From: Wylensekiella montiformis
GTDB taxonomy: Bacteria; Bacillota; Negativicutes; Selenomonadales; Selenomonadaceae
Length of the DNA: 64,000 nucleotides
Direction: 5' to 3'
NCBI RefSeq assembly: GCF_009697385.1
Contig: NZ_VUNL01000006.1
Span: 1 to 64,000, forward strand
This document shows, in pieces, positions 28,695 to 37,301 of this stretch. Both the position numbers and the translations under genes were made by a program. The notes beneath the pieces were generated by a model. It made no database searches. It was given only the letters and a program-made list of their open reading frames with translations, and was not told the DNA's origin. Positions within the stretch are counted from its first letter, which is position 1. Each line of letters begins with the position of its first letter.

Positions 28695-29231
28695 TTAGAA
28701 CTCGATTCCCTTCTGTGCCTGAATTCCCTTCTGATAAGGATGCTTGACCATCTTCATCTCCGTGACCAGATCAGCACGTTCCAGTACGGCCGGTCTGGCA
28801 TCCCGTCCGGTCAGAACCAAATGAAGCTCCGAAGGGCGGAGATCCAGCAAGCCAAGGACTTCGGATTCTTCGATCAGACCAAACTTGACCGCATAATTGA
28901 TCTCATCCAGAATGATCAGATCCCACGCTCCGCTCTGGATCGCTTCCCGCGCCTTGCCGACAGCCCTTGCCGCAGCTTCCTGATGTTCCGGCTCTGTGCG
29001 AGTGCCCCGCTGCGTAAACCCCAGCCCGCACTGCTCCACACAAATCCGGCCGTCGACCTCAGCCAAAGTCTGGATGGTATTCAGCTCGCCATAAGTCTGT
29101 CCGCCCTTGATAAACTGCAAAATCAAAACGCGCAGCCCGTCCCCCCAGGCCCGCATGGCAAGCCCCAGCGCGGCCGTTGTTTTTCCTTTTCCATCGCCAG
29201 TATGAACCAGCACCAATCCATGCTTTTTCAC
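28695..29231 (-). CDS. cobO: CobO/BtuR-type cob(I)yrinic acid a,c-diamide adenosyltransferase
   Basis: Attaches the adenosyl group to the corrinoid cobalt, making adenosylcobalamin. The 178-residue length, P-loop HTGDGKGKTTAALG and DLIILDEINYAVKFG (Walker-B-like) are those of the CobO/BtuR family. The start is GTG with GGGAGG eight bases upstream. It is divergent from the SGNH hydrolase gene and apparently monocistronic. No other cobalamin genes are nearby. Confidence 0.94.
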   Translation of the reverse strand: MKKHGLVLVHTGDGKGKTTAALGLAMRAWGDGLRVLILQFIKGGQTYGELNTIQTLAEVDGRICVEQCGLGFTQRGTRTEPEHQEAAARAVGKAREAIQSGAWDLIILDEINYAVKFGLIEESEVLGLLDLRPSELHLVLTGRDARPAVLERADLVTEMKMVKHPYQKGIQAQKGIEF

Positions 29232-29359
29232 TCACATCGCCTCCCGTTTTATGTTATACTACTTTTATGTATTTCTGTATATAAAAACCATCATTTACGA
29301 ACAGAGCTATCCTTCATAATCGTTCCGTTCGCAAAAATCTTATTATCGCTGGTGTTCGC

Positions 29360-30991
29360 ATGAAAAAATTTTTTCTCTTTGTTTTTATTCTTTTTTCCTT
29401 TACGGTATGTGTCGCCTTTCTGGCCGAAAAGACAGACCTGCTCGGTCTGCAGAATAGGACAATGGAAACGTCTTTTGATGAACAGGACGGCCATCTGACG
29501 CTTTCCTGGGATCCCCTTCCTTACCCCTGTTTCTATAAAGTAGAAACCTATGCCCGTACCACCGGCCGTCTGGAAGATGAACCGGACTGCCGCCTGCTGG
29601 ACAGCGGCTATACTGCGACGACCTCATTTGACGTACCGCCCAGCAGCATCCCGGTATTTTACCGCATCACGGCCTACGGAATGTTCGGTCCGCTTACACC
29701 GCCGTCGCAGCCGATCGAGAATCCAATCTACAGCAAAAATCCACTGTCTCCGACGATCATCAGTCATTACACCGAAGACACCCCGGCAAGTCCGGCGCCC
29801 TTCCTGATTTGGCACTCCATTCCCAACGCCGTCTGCTATGAGGTAGAACTGCTCGCCGGCCGACCTGAGCAGGAAGGCGGTATCAGCCTTTCCAGCAAAA
29901 CCCATCTGGAAAGCACCAAACAAATCTTCACCAATGGCTGGCAGGCCGACCTGAAAAAATACGCCTCCCGGAAATTTATTTACTGGCGGGTCCGGGCGCT
30001 CGATATCCGCCACAACCCGATCGGCGAATTTTCCAAAGCAGAACCGCTCTACATCGATGCCAGCCTGCCGCAGCCCGACCAGCCTCTGCCGAACGATTTC
30101 AACAGTATGCCCCGGTTCCAAATGCCGGTCTATCCCGTATATCAGTGGATCCCCCTGCACAATATCAACCGCTACGAAGTGGAGCTCCTGATCCATCCGC
30201 CTGCCGAGGAAAATGGAACGCAGCCGGATCCGGACCGCGTATGGTCGCGAATCGTCGACTCAGCTACCGCCTGCTACGATGAATACCCACGCCCCTACGC
30301 CGGCGATTATTATTGGCGTGTCCGGGCCGTTGACAAGCAGGGAAAACCTGTCAGCAGATGGTCAGACACCGCTCATTTCACCATGCCGCAGCAGCCCGAA
30401 CGCGTTACGGCCGCCGTGTTAGGAGACAGCATTACGCATGGCGGCGGAGCCGTATCCAATTCGCCAGCGGCGCTGGAATACAGCTATACCACCTATCTCG
30501 ATTTTCCCTGCCTAAATCTTGGGCGAAGCGGCGATACCTCCGCCATGACCCTGCAGCGTTTCGATCAGGACGTTCTTCCGTTTCATCCGGTCAACCTGCT
30601 GATTCTCACGGGAACAAACAGCCTGCGCGCCCCCAACATCTCTGCTGAAATGGTCATCCACGATCTAAAAGCCATCCGCGAGAAATGCGTGGAGAATGAC
30701 ATCCGCCCCATTTTTCTGACGCTAATGCCCGTCAACCCCGACAACATCCAATTCGCCTTTCATACCCCGACCGATCCCTCATGGCGTCAGAAACTTTTTT
30801 CCATCAACGGCTGGATCCGGCAGCAGGATTATTTCATCGACCTGGAACCCCGCTTCTATGCGCCGTCGCACGACCGCATGGACCCCGTATTCTCGGTTGA
30901 CGGACTGCATCCTGACGTATACGGGAAAATGCTCATGGGCGAAATCATCAATCAGAACCAGCATCTGCTGGCCAAACCGGACTCACAGTAA
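29360..30991 (+). CDS. Secreted SGNH/GDSL hydrolase with N-terminal fibronectin-like repeats
   Basis: A 543-residue extracytoplasmic protein. An N-terminal hydrophobic segment (residues 3-19) acts as signal or anchor. Residues about 40-340 hold three beta-sandwich-like repeats (each with a KVE/EVELL...YYWRVRA pattern) resembling fibronectin type III or Big domains. The C-terminal SGNH domain has block I GDSITHGG (about 355), block III-like LTGTNSLR and block V DGLHPDVYG. It is probably an esterase or acetylhydrolase acting on envelope or polysaccharide; the substrate is unknown. It overlaps the convergent MBL gene by 9 bases. Its ribosome site is weak. Confidence 0.8.
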   Translation: MKKFFLFVFILFSFTVCVAFLAEKTDLLGLQNRTMETSFDEQDGHLTLSWDPLPYPCFYKVETYARTTGRLEDEPDCRLLDSGYTATTSFDVPPSSIPVFYRITAYGMFGPLTPPSQPIENPIYSKNPLSPTIISHYTEDTPASPAPFLIWHSIPNAVCYEVELLAGRPEQEGGISLSSKTHLESTKQIFTNGWQADLKKYASRKFIYWRVRALDIRHNPIGEFSKAEPLYIDASLPQPDQPLPNDFNSMPRFQMPVYPVYQWIPLHNINRYEVELLIHPPAEENGTQPDPDRVWSRIVDSATACYDEYPRPYAGDYYWRVRAVDKQGKPVSRWSDTAHFTMPQQPERVTAAVLGDSITHGGGAVSNSPAALEYSYTTYLDFPCLNLGRSGDTSAMTLQRFDQDVLPFHPVNLLILTGTNSLRAPNISAEMVIHDLKAIREKCVENDIRPIFLTLMPVNPDNIQFAFHTPTDPSWRQKLFSINGWIRQQDYFIDLEPRFYAPSHDRMDPVFSVDGLHPDVYGKMLMGEIINQNQHLLAKPDSQ

Positions 30992-31624
30992 ATACGGCGC
31001 ATACCATGGCATCTTCTTTTCCGCGGCCACAGTCGTCGGTTCAGAATGACCGCTCAACAGCGTCATCGAATCCGGCAGCGTGAGAATCTCGCGGGCAATG
31101 CTTTGAAGAAGCGTATCTTCATCCCCGCCGGGCATATCCGTACGCCCATAACTTCCCTGAAAAACCGAATCGCCGACAAAAGCGACACGATCTTTCAAAC
31201 TATAATAAATACAGCCATCCGACGTATGACCGGGAACCGGCACCATATGCAGCCGAAAATCCGGATTCGCCGCCAGAACAATATCACTTCCATCCGGCAG
31301 ATACTCCACATCGCTGAGCACAATCGGCTGACTTGTTTGTGCAGAAAGATTCCATTCCGGCCGCTCTACATAAAAACACCCGTGTTTTTGCATATTGACC
31401 GGAATCTTCAATTTTTGCTGCAGCTCCTGCACCGCTCCGATATGATCGAAATGGCCATGTGTCAGAAGAATCCGTTCTATCACAAACTCACGCTGATTAA
31501 TAATTTCCAGCAGCTTGTCCGCCTCTGCTCCCGGATCAATCAAAAAACCATGTCCGGTATCGTCATCAATATAGAAATAGGAATTGGTCGGAATATACTG
31601 CATGACCACAGTCTGGATTACCAT
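30983..31624 (-). CDS. MBL-fold hydrolase, glyoxalase II-like
   Basis: A 213-residue single-domain metallo-beta-lactamase-fold enzyme. The zinc motif THGHFDHIG, the second ligand in VPVPGHTSDGC, the bridging Asp in FVGDSVFQGSYGRTD and a final LSGHSEPT are present, matching the hydroxyacylglutathione hydrolase-like (YcbL) group. The start at MVIQTVV fits GAGGAG upstream; the ATG two codons earlier is too close. Substrate unknown, perhaps a thioester. Confidence 0.88.
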   Translation of the reverse strand: MVIQTVVMQYIPTNSYFYIDDDTGHGFLIDPGAEADKLLEIINQREFVIERILLTHGHFDHIGAVQELQQKLKIPVNMQKHGCFYVERPEWNLSAQTSQPIVLSDVEYLPDGSDIVLAANPDFRLHMVPVPGHTSDGCIYYSLKDRVAFVGDSVFQGSYGRTDMPGGDEDTLLQSIAREILTLPDSMTLLSGHSEPTTVAAEKKMPWYAPYLL

Positions 31625-31703
31625 ACACATCTCTCCTCTATCTCAACATACCTAACGTCTTTTTCTCCATTGTAGGACAAATTTCCCAGAAAAGCAAAAC
31701 ACA

Positions 31704-31762
31704 AAAAGGCTGGCGCAGGAGAGCCGCATCCATGATCTGCAGCGCGCTCACGCCAGCCTTTT
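31704..31762 (-). terminator. Terminator-like inverted repeat
   Basis: AAAAGGCTGGCG (31704-31715) and CGCCAGCCTTTT (31751-31762) enclose 35 bases, with a U-tract on the minus strand. It overlaps the last codons of the small ORF at 31748-31999. Confidence 0.6.
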
Positions 31763-31999
31763 CCTATTATTCATAGCCCGGTCGCCCATACGCCAGAGCA
31801 AACGGAACCGGACCACATTCGACGCAATACGCGACGGTGAGCGGAGGTGCACGCCAGAAACATCATCGATTTTCTTTGCCGCCTTGCGCTCCTCAACGAT
31901 GATTTTATCGCCCTTGATATGACTGCGCTTCATGATGTTCAAAAACGCCTTTTCCACAACCTTCCGCGGGGCCTGCTCCGTCTCTGCGGAATAGCGCAT
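31748..31999 (-). CDS. Possible small basic protein, 83 residues
   Basis: An open frame of 83 residues, rich in Lys and Arg (GDKIIVEERKAAKKIDD, SRIASNVVRFRLLWRMG), between the thrS terminator and a terminator-like repeat. Position and basic character suggest a small real gene, but there is no good ribosome site before the ATG and I recognise no family. Confidence 0.4.
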   Translation of the reverse strand: MRYSAETEQAPRKVVEKAFLNIMKRSHIKGDKIIVEERKAAKKIDDVSGVHLRSPSRIASNVVRFRLLWRMGDRAMNNRKRLA

Positions 32000-32070
32000 G
32001 GGATTTTGCTATGGATTTTTAGTGTGCAGGCTAATGATATAATCCGCCTAAAACTCTCCTGACACAAAAA

Positions 32071-32116
32071 TGACCGGCCAGATTGACATGTCAACGACTG
32101 TCAATCTGACCGGTCA
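32071..32116 (-). terminator. Terminator after thrS
   Basis: An 18-base arm TGACCGGTCAGATTGACA pairs with its near-perfect complement and is followed by TTTTTG on the minus strand, 22 bases after the thrS stop. Confidence 0.88.
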
Positions 32117-32137
32117 GATATTTAACTGCAAAATGAA

Positions 32138-34057
32138 TTAAAATTTTTTGCTTTTGCTGATGATTTTTTCCTGCACATAGGTGATGAAGTCGTCAATCTT
32201 CATCGTCTCGCTTTCCTGCACGCCGCGTTTGCGGACGGATACCGTCTTGTCAGCAGCTTCCTGATCACCGACGACGAGCGTGTACGGTGTCTTTTTGACT
32301 TGGCTCTCGCGAATCTTATAGCCGACTTTTTCGTTGCGGTCGTCGACTTCTACGCGCAGGCCGAGGACAAACATTTTCTTCTTGAGTGCGTAAGCGTAAT
32401 CCGCATGTTTCTCCGTAATCGGCAGGATGCGGATCTGTACGGGGGCCAGCCAGACAGGGAAAGCTCCGGCATAATTCTCAATGAGAATACCAATAAACCG
32501 TTCAATCGATCCATATACTACCCGGTGCAGCATGACGGTACGATGCTTTTCGCCATCCTCGCCCACATAAGTCAGATCAAACTTCTCCGGCATGAGCATA
32601 TCCAGCTGGATGGTTCCGCACTGCCAGGTACGCCCGATGGAGTCACGCAGATGGAAATCAATTTTGGGGCCGTAAAAAGCGCCGTCTCCTTCATTGACCA
32701 CGTATTTCAAGCCACGATGTTCCAACGCATTGCGCAGCGCATTGGTTGCTCTGTCCCAAATTTCATCCGATCCCATGGAATCGTCCGGACGTGTGGACAA
32801 TTCCGCCATATAAGTAAGACCGAATGTGCTGTACACTTCGTCAAACAAATCAATTGTATGCTGAATCTCTTCCTCAATCTGATCCGGCGTAACGAAGAGA
32901 TGCGCATCATCCTGCGTAAAGTTGCGGACGCGGAACAGTCCATGCAGTTCGCCGGACTTTTCATGGCGATGGACGAGGCCAAGTTCGCCCAAACGCAGCG
33001 GCAGGTCACGATAGCTGTGCTGTCTGGAATTATAAACCAGCATGCCGCCGGGGCAGTTCATCGGCTTGATCGCATAATCTTCTCCATCGATCTTGGTGAA
33101 ATACATGTTTTCTGCATAATGATCCCAATGGCCGGACTGTTCCCAGAGCTTGCGGTTCAGGATTATCGGTGTTTTGATTTCCTGATAGCCATACCGGCGA
33201 TGCACTTCCCGCCAGTACTGAATCAGCTCATTGCGAATAACCATGCCGTTTGGATGGAAGAACGGGAATCCCGGCCCTTCCTCGTGCAAACTGAACAGAT
33301 CCAGTTCTTTGCCCAGCTTGCGGTGATCGCGTTTCTTCGCCTCTTCCAGCATGTTCAGATAGGCATCTAGATCTGCCTGCTTTTCAAAGGCCGTGCCATA
33401 AATACGCTGCAGCATCTTGTTGTGCTCATCACCGCGCCAGTATGCTCCGGCGATGCTCTGCAATTTCAGCGCCTTTACCTTTCCTGTGGTAAGGACATGC
33501 GGGCCGGCGCAGAGGTCCGTGAACTCTCCCTGCGTATACATCGTAATGGAGGCATCATCCGGCAGATCGCGGATGAGTTCTACTTTGTAGTCCTCACCCT
33601 TTTCCTCAAAGAATTGAAGTGCTTCCGCACGACTGACCTCTTTGCGCTCAAGGGAAAGATTTTCCTTAACGATTTTCTTCATCTCTTTTTCAATATGGAC
33701 AAGATCTGCCTCGCTGAGTTTTTTATCCATATCAAAATCATAGTAGAATCCGTTGTCAATGGCCGGGCCAATCGCCAGCTTCACATGCTGATCCGGATAC
33801 AAGCGCTTCACGGCCTGCGCCAGAATATGAGAAGCGGTATGCCGCAATGCCCAGCGGCCGTCGGCATCATCAAAAGTAAGGAACTCGACGGCACAGTCTT
33901 TGTCCAGAATCGCCGACAGATCCTTCGTCTCCCCGTCTACTTTGGCTGCCAGAACTTTCTTTGCCAGACTGTTGCTCACACTCTTAACAAAATCCAGAAG
34001 CGTTTTCCCGGACTCAAACTCGCGTACAGCACCATCTTTCATCGTAATCTTTAACAT
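32138..34057 (-). CDS. thrS: ThrS, threonyl-tRNA synthetase
   Basis: Class II synthetase charging tRNA-Thr. The 639-residue protein has the N-terminal TGS domain (1-60), the editing domain with HTASHILAQAVKRLYP (about 73-90) and the distal Cys-His pair, the catalytic core with MNCPGGM and the motif 2 RFRxRNFTQDDAH-type sequence, and a C-terminal anticodon-binding domain. ATG follows AAGGAGG. Expression is controlled by the T-box leader directly upstream. Confidence 0.98.
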   Translation of the reverse strand: MLKITMKDGAVREFESGKTLLDFVKSVSNSLAKKVLAAKVDGETKDLSAILDKDCAVEFLTFDDADGRWALRHTASHILAQAVKRLYPDQHVKLAIGPAIDNGFYYDFDMDKKLSEADLVHIEKEMKKIVKENLSLERKEVSRAEALQFFEEKGEDYKVELIRDLPDDASITMYTQGEFTDLCAGPHVLTTGKVKALKLQSIAGAYWRGDEHNKMLQRIYGTAFEKQADLDAYLNMLEEAKKRDHRKLGKELDLFSLHEEGPGFPFFHPNGMVIRNELIQYWREVHRRYGYQEIKTPIILNRKLWEQSGHWDHYAENMYFTKIDGEDYAIKPMNCPGGMLVYNSRQHSYRDLPLRLGELGLVHRHEKSGELHGLFRVRNFTQDDAHLFVTPDQIEEEIQHTIDLFDEVYSTFGLTYMAELSTRPDDSMGSDEIWDRATNALRNALEHRGLKYVVNEGDGAFYGPKIDFHLRDSIGRTWQCGTIQLDMLMPEKFDLTYVGEDGEKHRTVMLHRVVYGSIERFIGILIENYAGAFPVWLAPVQIRILPITEKHADYAYALKKKMFVLGLRVEVDDRNEKVGYKIRESQVKKTPYTLVVGDQEAADKTVSVRKRGVQESETMKIDDFITYVQEKIISKSKKF

Positions 34058-34081
34058 GGGGTTCTACCTCCTTAAACTAAA

Positions 34082-34345
34082 AAAGCTCCGTCCCTAAAAC
34101 ATAGGGACGAAGCATTGCATCGCGGTTCCACCCTGATTGCCACGCTGCAGCCATGGCCACTCAGTATCTGTTAACGGAAGAAAATCCGTCTGCATCTACA
34201 CACCCAGTATATCACCAGACTTCTATGCAGCGGCTCAGAAGCGGTATCTGTGTCTGCTGTCTTAGGATACTCTCACCAGCCGTATCCCTCTCTGAAAGAT
34301 GCTCGTACTCAGCATTGTCTTCTTCATTGCCTTTGATTGACCTTA
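34082..34345 (-). ncRNA. T-box riboswitch (threonine) in the thrS leader
   Basis: On the minus strand the T-box signature AGGGTGGAACCGCGATGC (34116-34134) precedes a terminator hairpin GCTTCGTCCCTA/TAGGGACGGAGC plus U-tract (34082-34113). Stem I shows the AGAGAG and CTGGTGAGAG elements. A likely specifier ACC (Thr) lies at 34243-34245 in GATACCGCTTCTGAG, but I could not fold the RNA to prove it. Uncharged tRNA-Thr would stabilise the antiterminator and allow thrS expression. Confidence 0.92.
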
Positions 34346-34373
34346 TTATAGGAGCCTCCTTTTATTCTGTCAA
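34345..34373 (-). promoter_or_regulatory. thrS promoter
   Basis: On the minus strand, consensus TTGACA (34368-34373), a 17-base spacer and consensus TATAAT (34345-34350), immediately upstream of the T-box RNA. Confidence 0.85.
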
Positions 34374-34382
34374 GGATTTTCT

Positions 34383-34682
34383 TTATTTTTCTGCCACCTG
34401 TGTCTCAGGTGCCTGCAGCAGGGGAATCAAGAGCTCCTGCCCCTGACGCAGTCCGCTGCCGTCCGGATTCAGATCGTTAACATCGATGATGGCCTGCTGC
34501 AGTTCGCGGACCCTTGTCTCGTCCCTTGTATAGCGCCGGGCGACAGACTGTATGTCCTCCCCCTGCTGTATCTCCACCCGGTCAAAGGTATTGCTGCGCA
34601 GGTATTCATTCGTCAGATGCAAAGGAGAAACGGCAATAAGAATCATCACAGCCGCCAACAGCCATATTCCCTGTTTCTTCAT
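34383..34682 (-). CDS. Small membrane-anchored LysM protein (YneA-like)
   Basis: A 99-residue protein: one N-terminal membrane segment (about 6-24) and a LysM peptidoglycan-binding domain (VEIQQGEDIQSVARRYT ... GSGLRQGQELLIP). The layout resembles Bacillus YneA, the SOS-induced division inhibitor. Start chosen at MKKQGIWLL, eight bases after GAGGAG. An SOS-like box in its promoter spacer supports the comparison, although here the gene is not next to lexA. The function as a division inhibitor is inferred. Confidence 0.75.
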   Translation of the reverse strand: MKKQGIWLLAAVMILIAVSPLHLTNEYLRSNTFDRVEIQQGEDIQSVARRYTRDETRVRELQQAIIDVNDLNPDGSGLRQGQELLIPLLQAPETQVAEK

Positions 34683-34748
34683 GACAGACACTCCTCTCTT
34701 ATTAGAACATATCTTTCGAAAACATATTTTCTCCAAAATTATGTTCTT

Positions 34749-34777
34749 ATATTATCACAGAACGCATATTCCCGCAA
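34749..34777 (-). promoter_or_regulatory. Promoter of the LysM gene with an SOS-like box in the spacer
   Basis: On the minus strand, TTGCGG (34772-34777), 17 bases and TAATAT (34749-34754). The spacer contains GGAATATGCGTTCT (34759-34772), matching the LexA consensus at 12 of 14 positions. A second, weaker match (11 of 14) lies at 34786-34799. Confidence 0.45.
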
Positions 34778-34825
34778 GTGTTTTTCGAACATTTTTTCGC
34801 GGAACGTGTTGTCTGATCTTTTTTC

Positions 34826-34853
34826 TTGACGTGTCGTTTGCATCTGATAGAAT
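34826..34853 (+). promoter_or_regulatory. Promoter for the two small forward genes
   Basis: TTGACG (34826-34831), a 16-base spacer and TAGAAT (34848-34853). The leader to the first ATG at 34967 is about 105 bases and shows no open frame. Confidence 0.55.
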
Positions 34854-34966
34854 AAAGTGAGACTTATTCAAAAGGGTTTTTACTTCCTCTGAATTTAGTC
34901 GAACTTTCCCAGCGCCCGTTAGTATCGGATAAAAACAAAACCGTTCCTATCAGAAAGGATTTTTCC

Positions 34967-35230
34967 ATGAACATTTACGGTGCAGTCATCATCGAACAAG
35001 GGGTCACGTTCGCTGTCGTATCGGTTCGGAACTCTGTCACCATGTATACCACTCGCATCATACAAGTCAGGCAGGAGCTCTCCGCCTTTTTCCCAAACAT
35101 GCCGATCATCCTGATGAGCCGGGATGCCGAAGGAACGCCACATTATTACGGACGCAAGGATATCGTCGATTTTCTCAAAACGATCCGGCCGGAGCAAATT
35201 CCATGGAAAACGTATCATGTTTACGGATGA
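34967..35230 (+). CDS. Hypothetical protein, 87 residues
   Basis: I do not recognise this small protein. It starts with a beta-rich stretch (YGAVIIEQGVTFAVVSV) and ends VDFLKTIRPEQIPWKTYHVYG; no signal peptide or membrane helix. AGAAAGGA precedes the ATG. It is followed closely by a small membrane protein on the same strand, so the two are probably one transcript. The layout suggests a small regulatory or accessory pair. Confidence 0.65.
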   Translation: MNIYGAVIIEQGVTFAVVSVRNSVTMYTTRIIQVRQELSAFFPNMPIILMSRDAEGTPHYYGRKDIVDFLKTIRPEQIPWKTYHVYG

Positions 35231-35247
35231 AGAAAGAAGGCCTTGTT

Positions 35248-35445
35248 ATGTATCTATTTCATTATGTGTCGGATATTTTTTGTTTCATTGTCCTGCTGGT
35301 CACGCTGGACATCATCTGGACCAATATAAAGGGCTATGGGGCTGAACGAAAATACGGCTGGTGCTTTGCCTATGCAGCCGGAGGTATCGCCGTATTTTGT
35401 GTCTTGCTGGCCATCAGTACGGCTATTCGAAATCTTTTATCCTAA
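35248..35445 (+). CDS. Small membrane protein, 65 residues
   Basis: Two predicted membrane helices (FCFIVLLVTLDIIW and AAGGIAVFCVLLAIST) joined by a short basic loop. Start set at MYLFHYV, seven bases after AGAAGG; earlier in-frame Met codons overlap the upstream gene. No family recognised. It shares a transcript with the 87-residue gene and is followed by a strong terminator. Confidence 0.6.
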   Translation: MYLFHYVSDIFCFIVLLVTLDIIWTNIKGYGAERKYGWCFAYAAGGIAVFCVLLAISTAIRNLLS

Positions 35446-35451
35446 CGCGCA

Positions 35452-35494
35452 AAGCCGGCAGGTTATCGCATAATCATCGATAACCTGCCGGCTT
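35452..35494. terminator. Bidirectional terminator between the small forward genes and pstA
   Basis: A perfect 17-bp inverted repeat AAGCCGGCAGGTTATCG with a 9-base loop, TTGTTTT on the plus side. It separates converging transcripts. Confidence 0.88.
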
Positions 35495-35497
35495 GTT

Positions 35498-36349
35498 TTA
35501 ATTTTTGGCGCTATGACGAAAATATCGGAGCGGCAAAATCAGCAAAAAGTTGAACACAAGGATCGTCAGAATAAGCAATGCGCCGATTCCATCAGTGATC
35601 GTATCCCGGTCAGGAACCAGGCCGGCGCTCATCAGATACCAAAGATGGACAGCCAGTGTTTCTCCACCGGCCATGACATCTGTATCGTACATGAACCGCG
35701 ACACCGTCGTACCTGCCGTAAAAATCAGGATGGCTGTTTCGCCCAATGCCCGTCCTGCCGTCAGCGTAATGCCGGTAATGATGCCCGGCATTGCACTTGG
35801 CAGCACCACGCGGAAAATGGTCTGCAATTTTGTCGCGCCAAGAGACAAACTTGCTTCCTCATAGGATTTTGGCACCGTCCGGATGGATTCCTCTGTCACG
35901 CGAACCAGCATCGGAAGGTTCAGCAGAACCAGCGTCAGCGCTCCTCCGAGTATGCTGAATCCCAAATGCATTTCATTGACGAATACAATCATCCCGAACA
36001 ATCCGAGTACAACGGATGGCACCGTCGCCAGGCTCTCTACCGAAAGCCGGATGCAACGAGTCAGTCGGTTATTTCTGGCATATTCCGCCAAATAAATCCC
36101 CGCGCCGACTGCCAGCGGAATGGACACAGCCATGGACAGCAGCAACATATAAAAGGAATTGAACAGCTGCGCCCCGACACCGCCTCCGGCTGTAATGTCA
36201 CTAGACCGCCCCAGAATAAAGTGGAGGTTCAGGACAGGAAGTCCTTTGTAAAGAATATATCCAAGAAATACGGCCAGCAGAGCGAGGATGAAGAATCCCG
36301 CGCACCAAAGTCCGGCAACCGCAATCCGGTTCTGTATTTGTGAACTCAT
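35498..36349 (-). CDS. pstA: PstA, phosphate ABC transporter permease
   Basis: Second permease subunit of the high-affinity phosphate importer. The 283 residues have six membrane helices and the ABC permease EAA-type loop EEASLSLGATKLQTIFRVVLP (about residues 165-185). Its ATG lies within 4 bases of the pstC stop. No pstB follows here; the ATPase is encoded at 40.8 kb in another operon. Confidence 0.95.
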   Translation of the reverse strand: MSSQIQNRIAVAGLWCAGFFILALLAVFLGYILYKGLPVLNLHFILGRSSDITAGGGVGAQLFNSFYMLLLSMAVSIPLAVGAGIYLAEYARNNRLTRCIRLSVESLATVPSVVLGLFGMIVFVNEMHLGFSILGGALTLVLLNLPMLVRVTEESIRTVPKSYEEASLSLGATKLQTIFRVVLPSAMPGIITGITLTAGRALGETAILIFTAGTTVSRFMYDTDVMAGGETLAVHLWYLMSAGLVPDRDTITDGIGALLILTILVFNFLLILPLRYFRHSAKN

Positions 36350-36350
36350 G

Positions 36351-37274
36351 TCAGGCCACCTTTCTCTGCCCGAAGCGGCGAATCAGCAGAATCATTCCCA
36401 GTGACAGAATCAACAGAACAAACGCCATGAGAAACAACGCGTTCCCCCAAACCGATCCGAACGGAGTATTGCCCATTTCCACAACGATATTACTGGTAAG
36501 CGTGGCCGTCGGAGTAAACAGGGACGTGATGAGCTGCGGCGTATTGCCGATCAGCATCTGCACCGCCATCGTTTCCCCGACGGCTCTGGCCATCGCCAGA
36601 ACAACCGCGGTCAGGATCCCCGGGGCAGCTGCCGGAAGGACAACATGAACCATCGTCTGCCACCAGGTTGCCCCCAGCGCCAGCGATGCCTCTTCCAATG
36701 GACGCGGCACCGCCTGAATCGCATCAACACTGATGGAAAGAATGGTCGGCAGAATCATGATGGACAGCACGGCCGAAGCCGCTAAAACACCGAAGCCAGT
36801 TGTTACGCCGAACTGTGTGCGCAGGAACGGAACCAGCAGGACAAGGCCAATATAGCCGTATACAACCGAAGGAATGGCGACATAAAGATCGGTTGCCGGA
36901 CGCATGATCCTTCTGAGCCAGACCGGCGCTACCTTCGCCAGAAAAATCGCACCGAGCAGGCCGAGCGGGGTTCCCAGCGCCACAGCCAGCAACGTAGAGG
37001 TCAATGACCCGACGATAAAGGCCAACGCTCCATAGCTTCCAGCCGACGGATCCCAGCGGGCACTGCCGAAGAATTCCACCGGACTTACCTGTGTAAAAGT
37101 CAGCAGTCCCTGTCTGCCTACAAAAAAGATAATCGCAAAGATAATCAACGTCATGAAACAGGCTGATGCAACAAAGAGATACTTCCCGCATTTGTCATAG
37201 AATAACCTGCGCTCATGTCCCTGCCCGGGGCTCCGGCTCGCCACAGGTTTACTGCACTTTGCTGCCTGTTCCAT
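36351..37274 (-). CDS. pstC: PstC, phosphate ABC transporter permease
   Basis: First permease subunit of the phosphate importer. Six membrane helices and the EAA loop EEASLALGATWWQTMVHVVLP are visible. I start at MEQAAKCSKP (307 residues), eight bases after CAGGAGG, rather than at the GTG adjoining the pstS stop. It has a cytoplasmic N-terminal extension of about 40 residues before the first helix, as in many PstC proteins. Confidence 0.95.
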   Translation of the reverse strand: MEQAAKCSKPVASRSPGQGHERRLFYDKCGKYLFVASACFMTLIIFAIIFFVGRQGLLTFTQVSPVEFFGSARWDPSAGSYGALAFIVGSLTSTLLAVALGTPLGLLGAIFLAKVAPVWLRRIMRPATDLYVAIPSVVYGYIGLVLLVPFLRTQFGVTTGFGVLAASAVLSIMILPTILSISVDAIQAVPRPLEEASLALGATWWQTMVHVVLPAAAPGILTAVVLAMARAVGETMAVQMLIGNTPQLITSLFTPTATLTSNIVVEMGNTPFGSVWGNALFLMAFVLLILSLGMILLIRRFGQRKVA

Positions 37275-37301
37275 CGTGATTGCCTCCTGTTTTTCTGTCA
37301 C

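Noticed and set aside
34700-34722. GAACATATCTTTCG as a second LexA box nearer the LysM start
   Set aside because: It has one base too many between the half sites compared with the LexA consensus; the site in the promoter spacer fits better.
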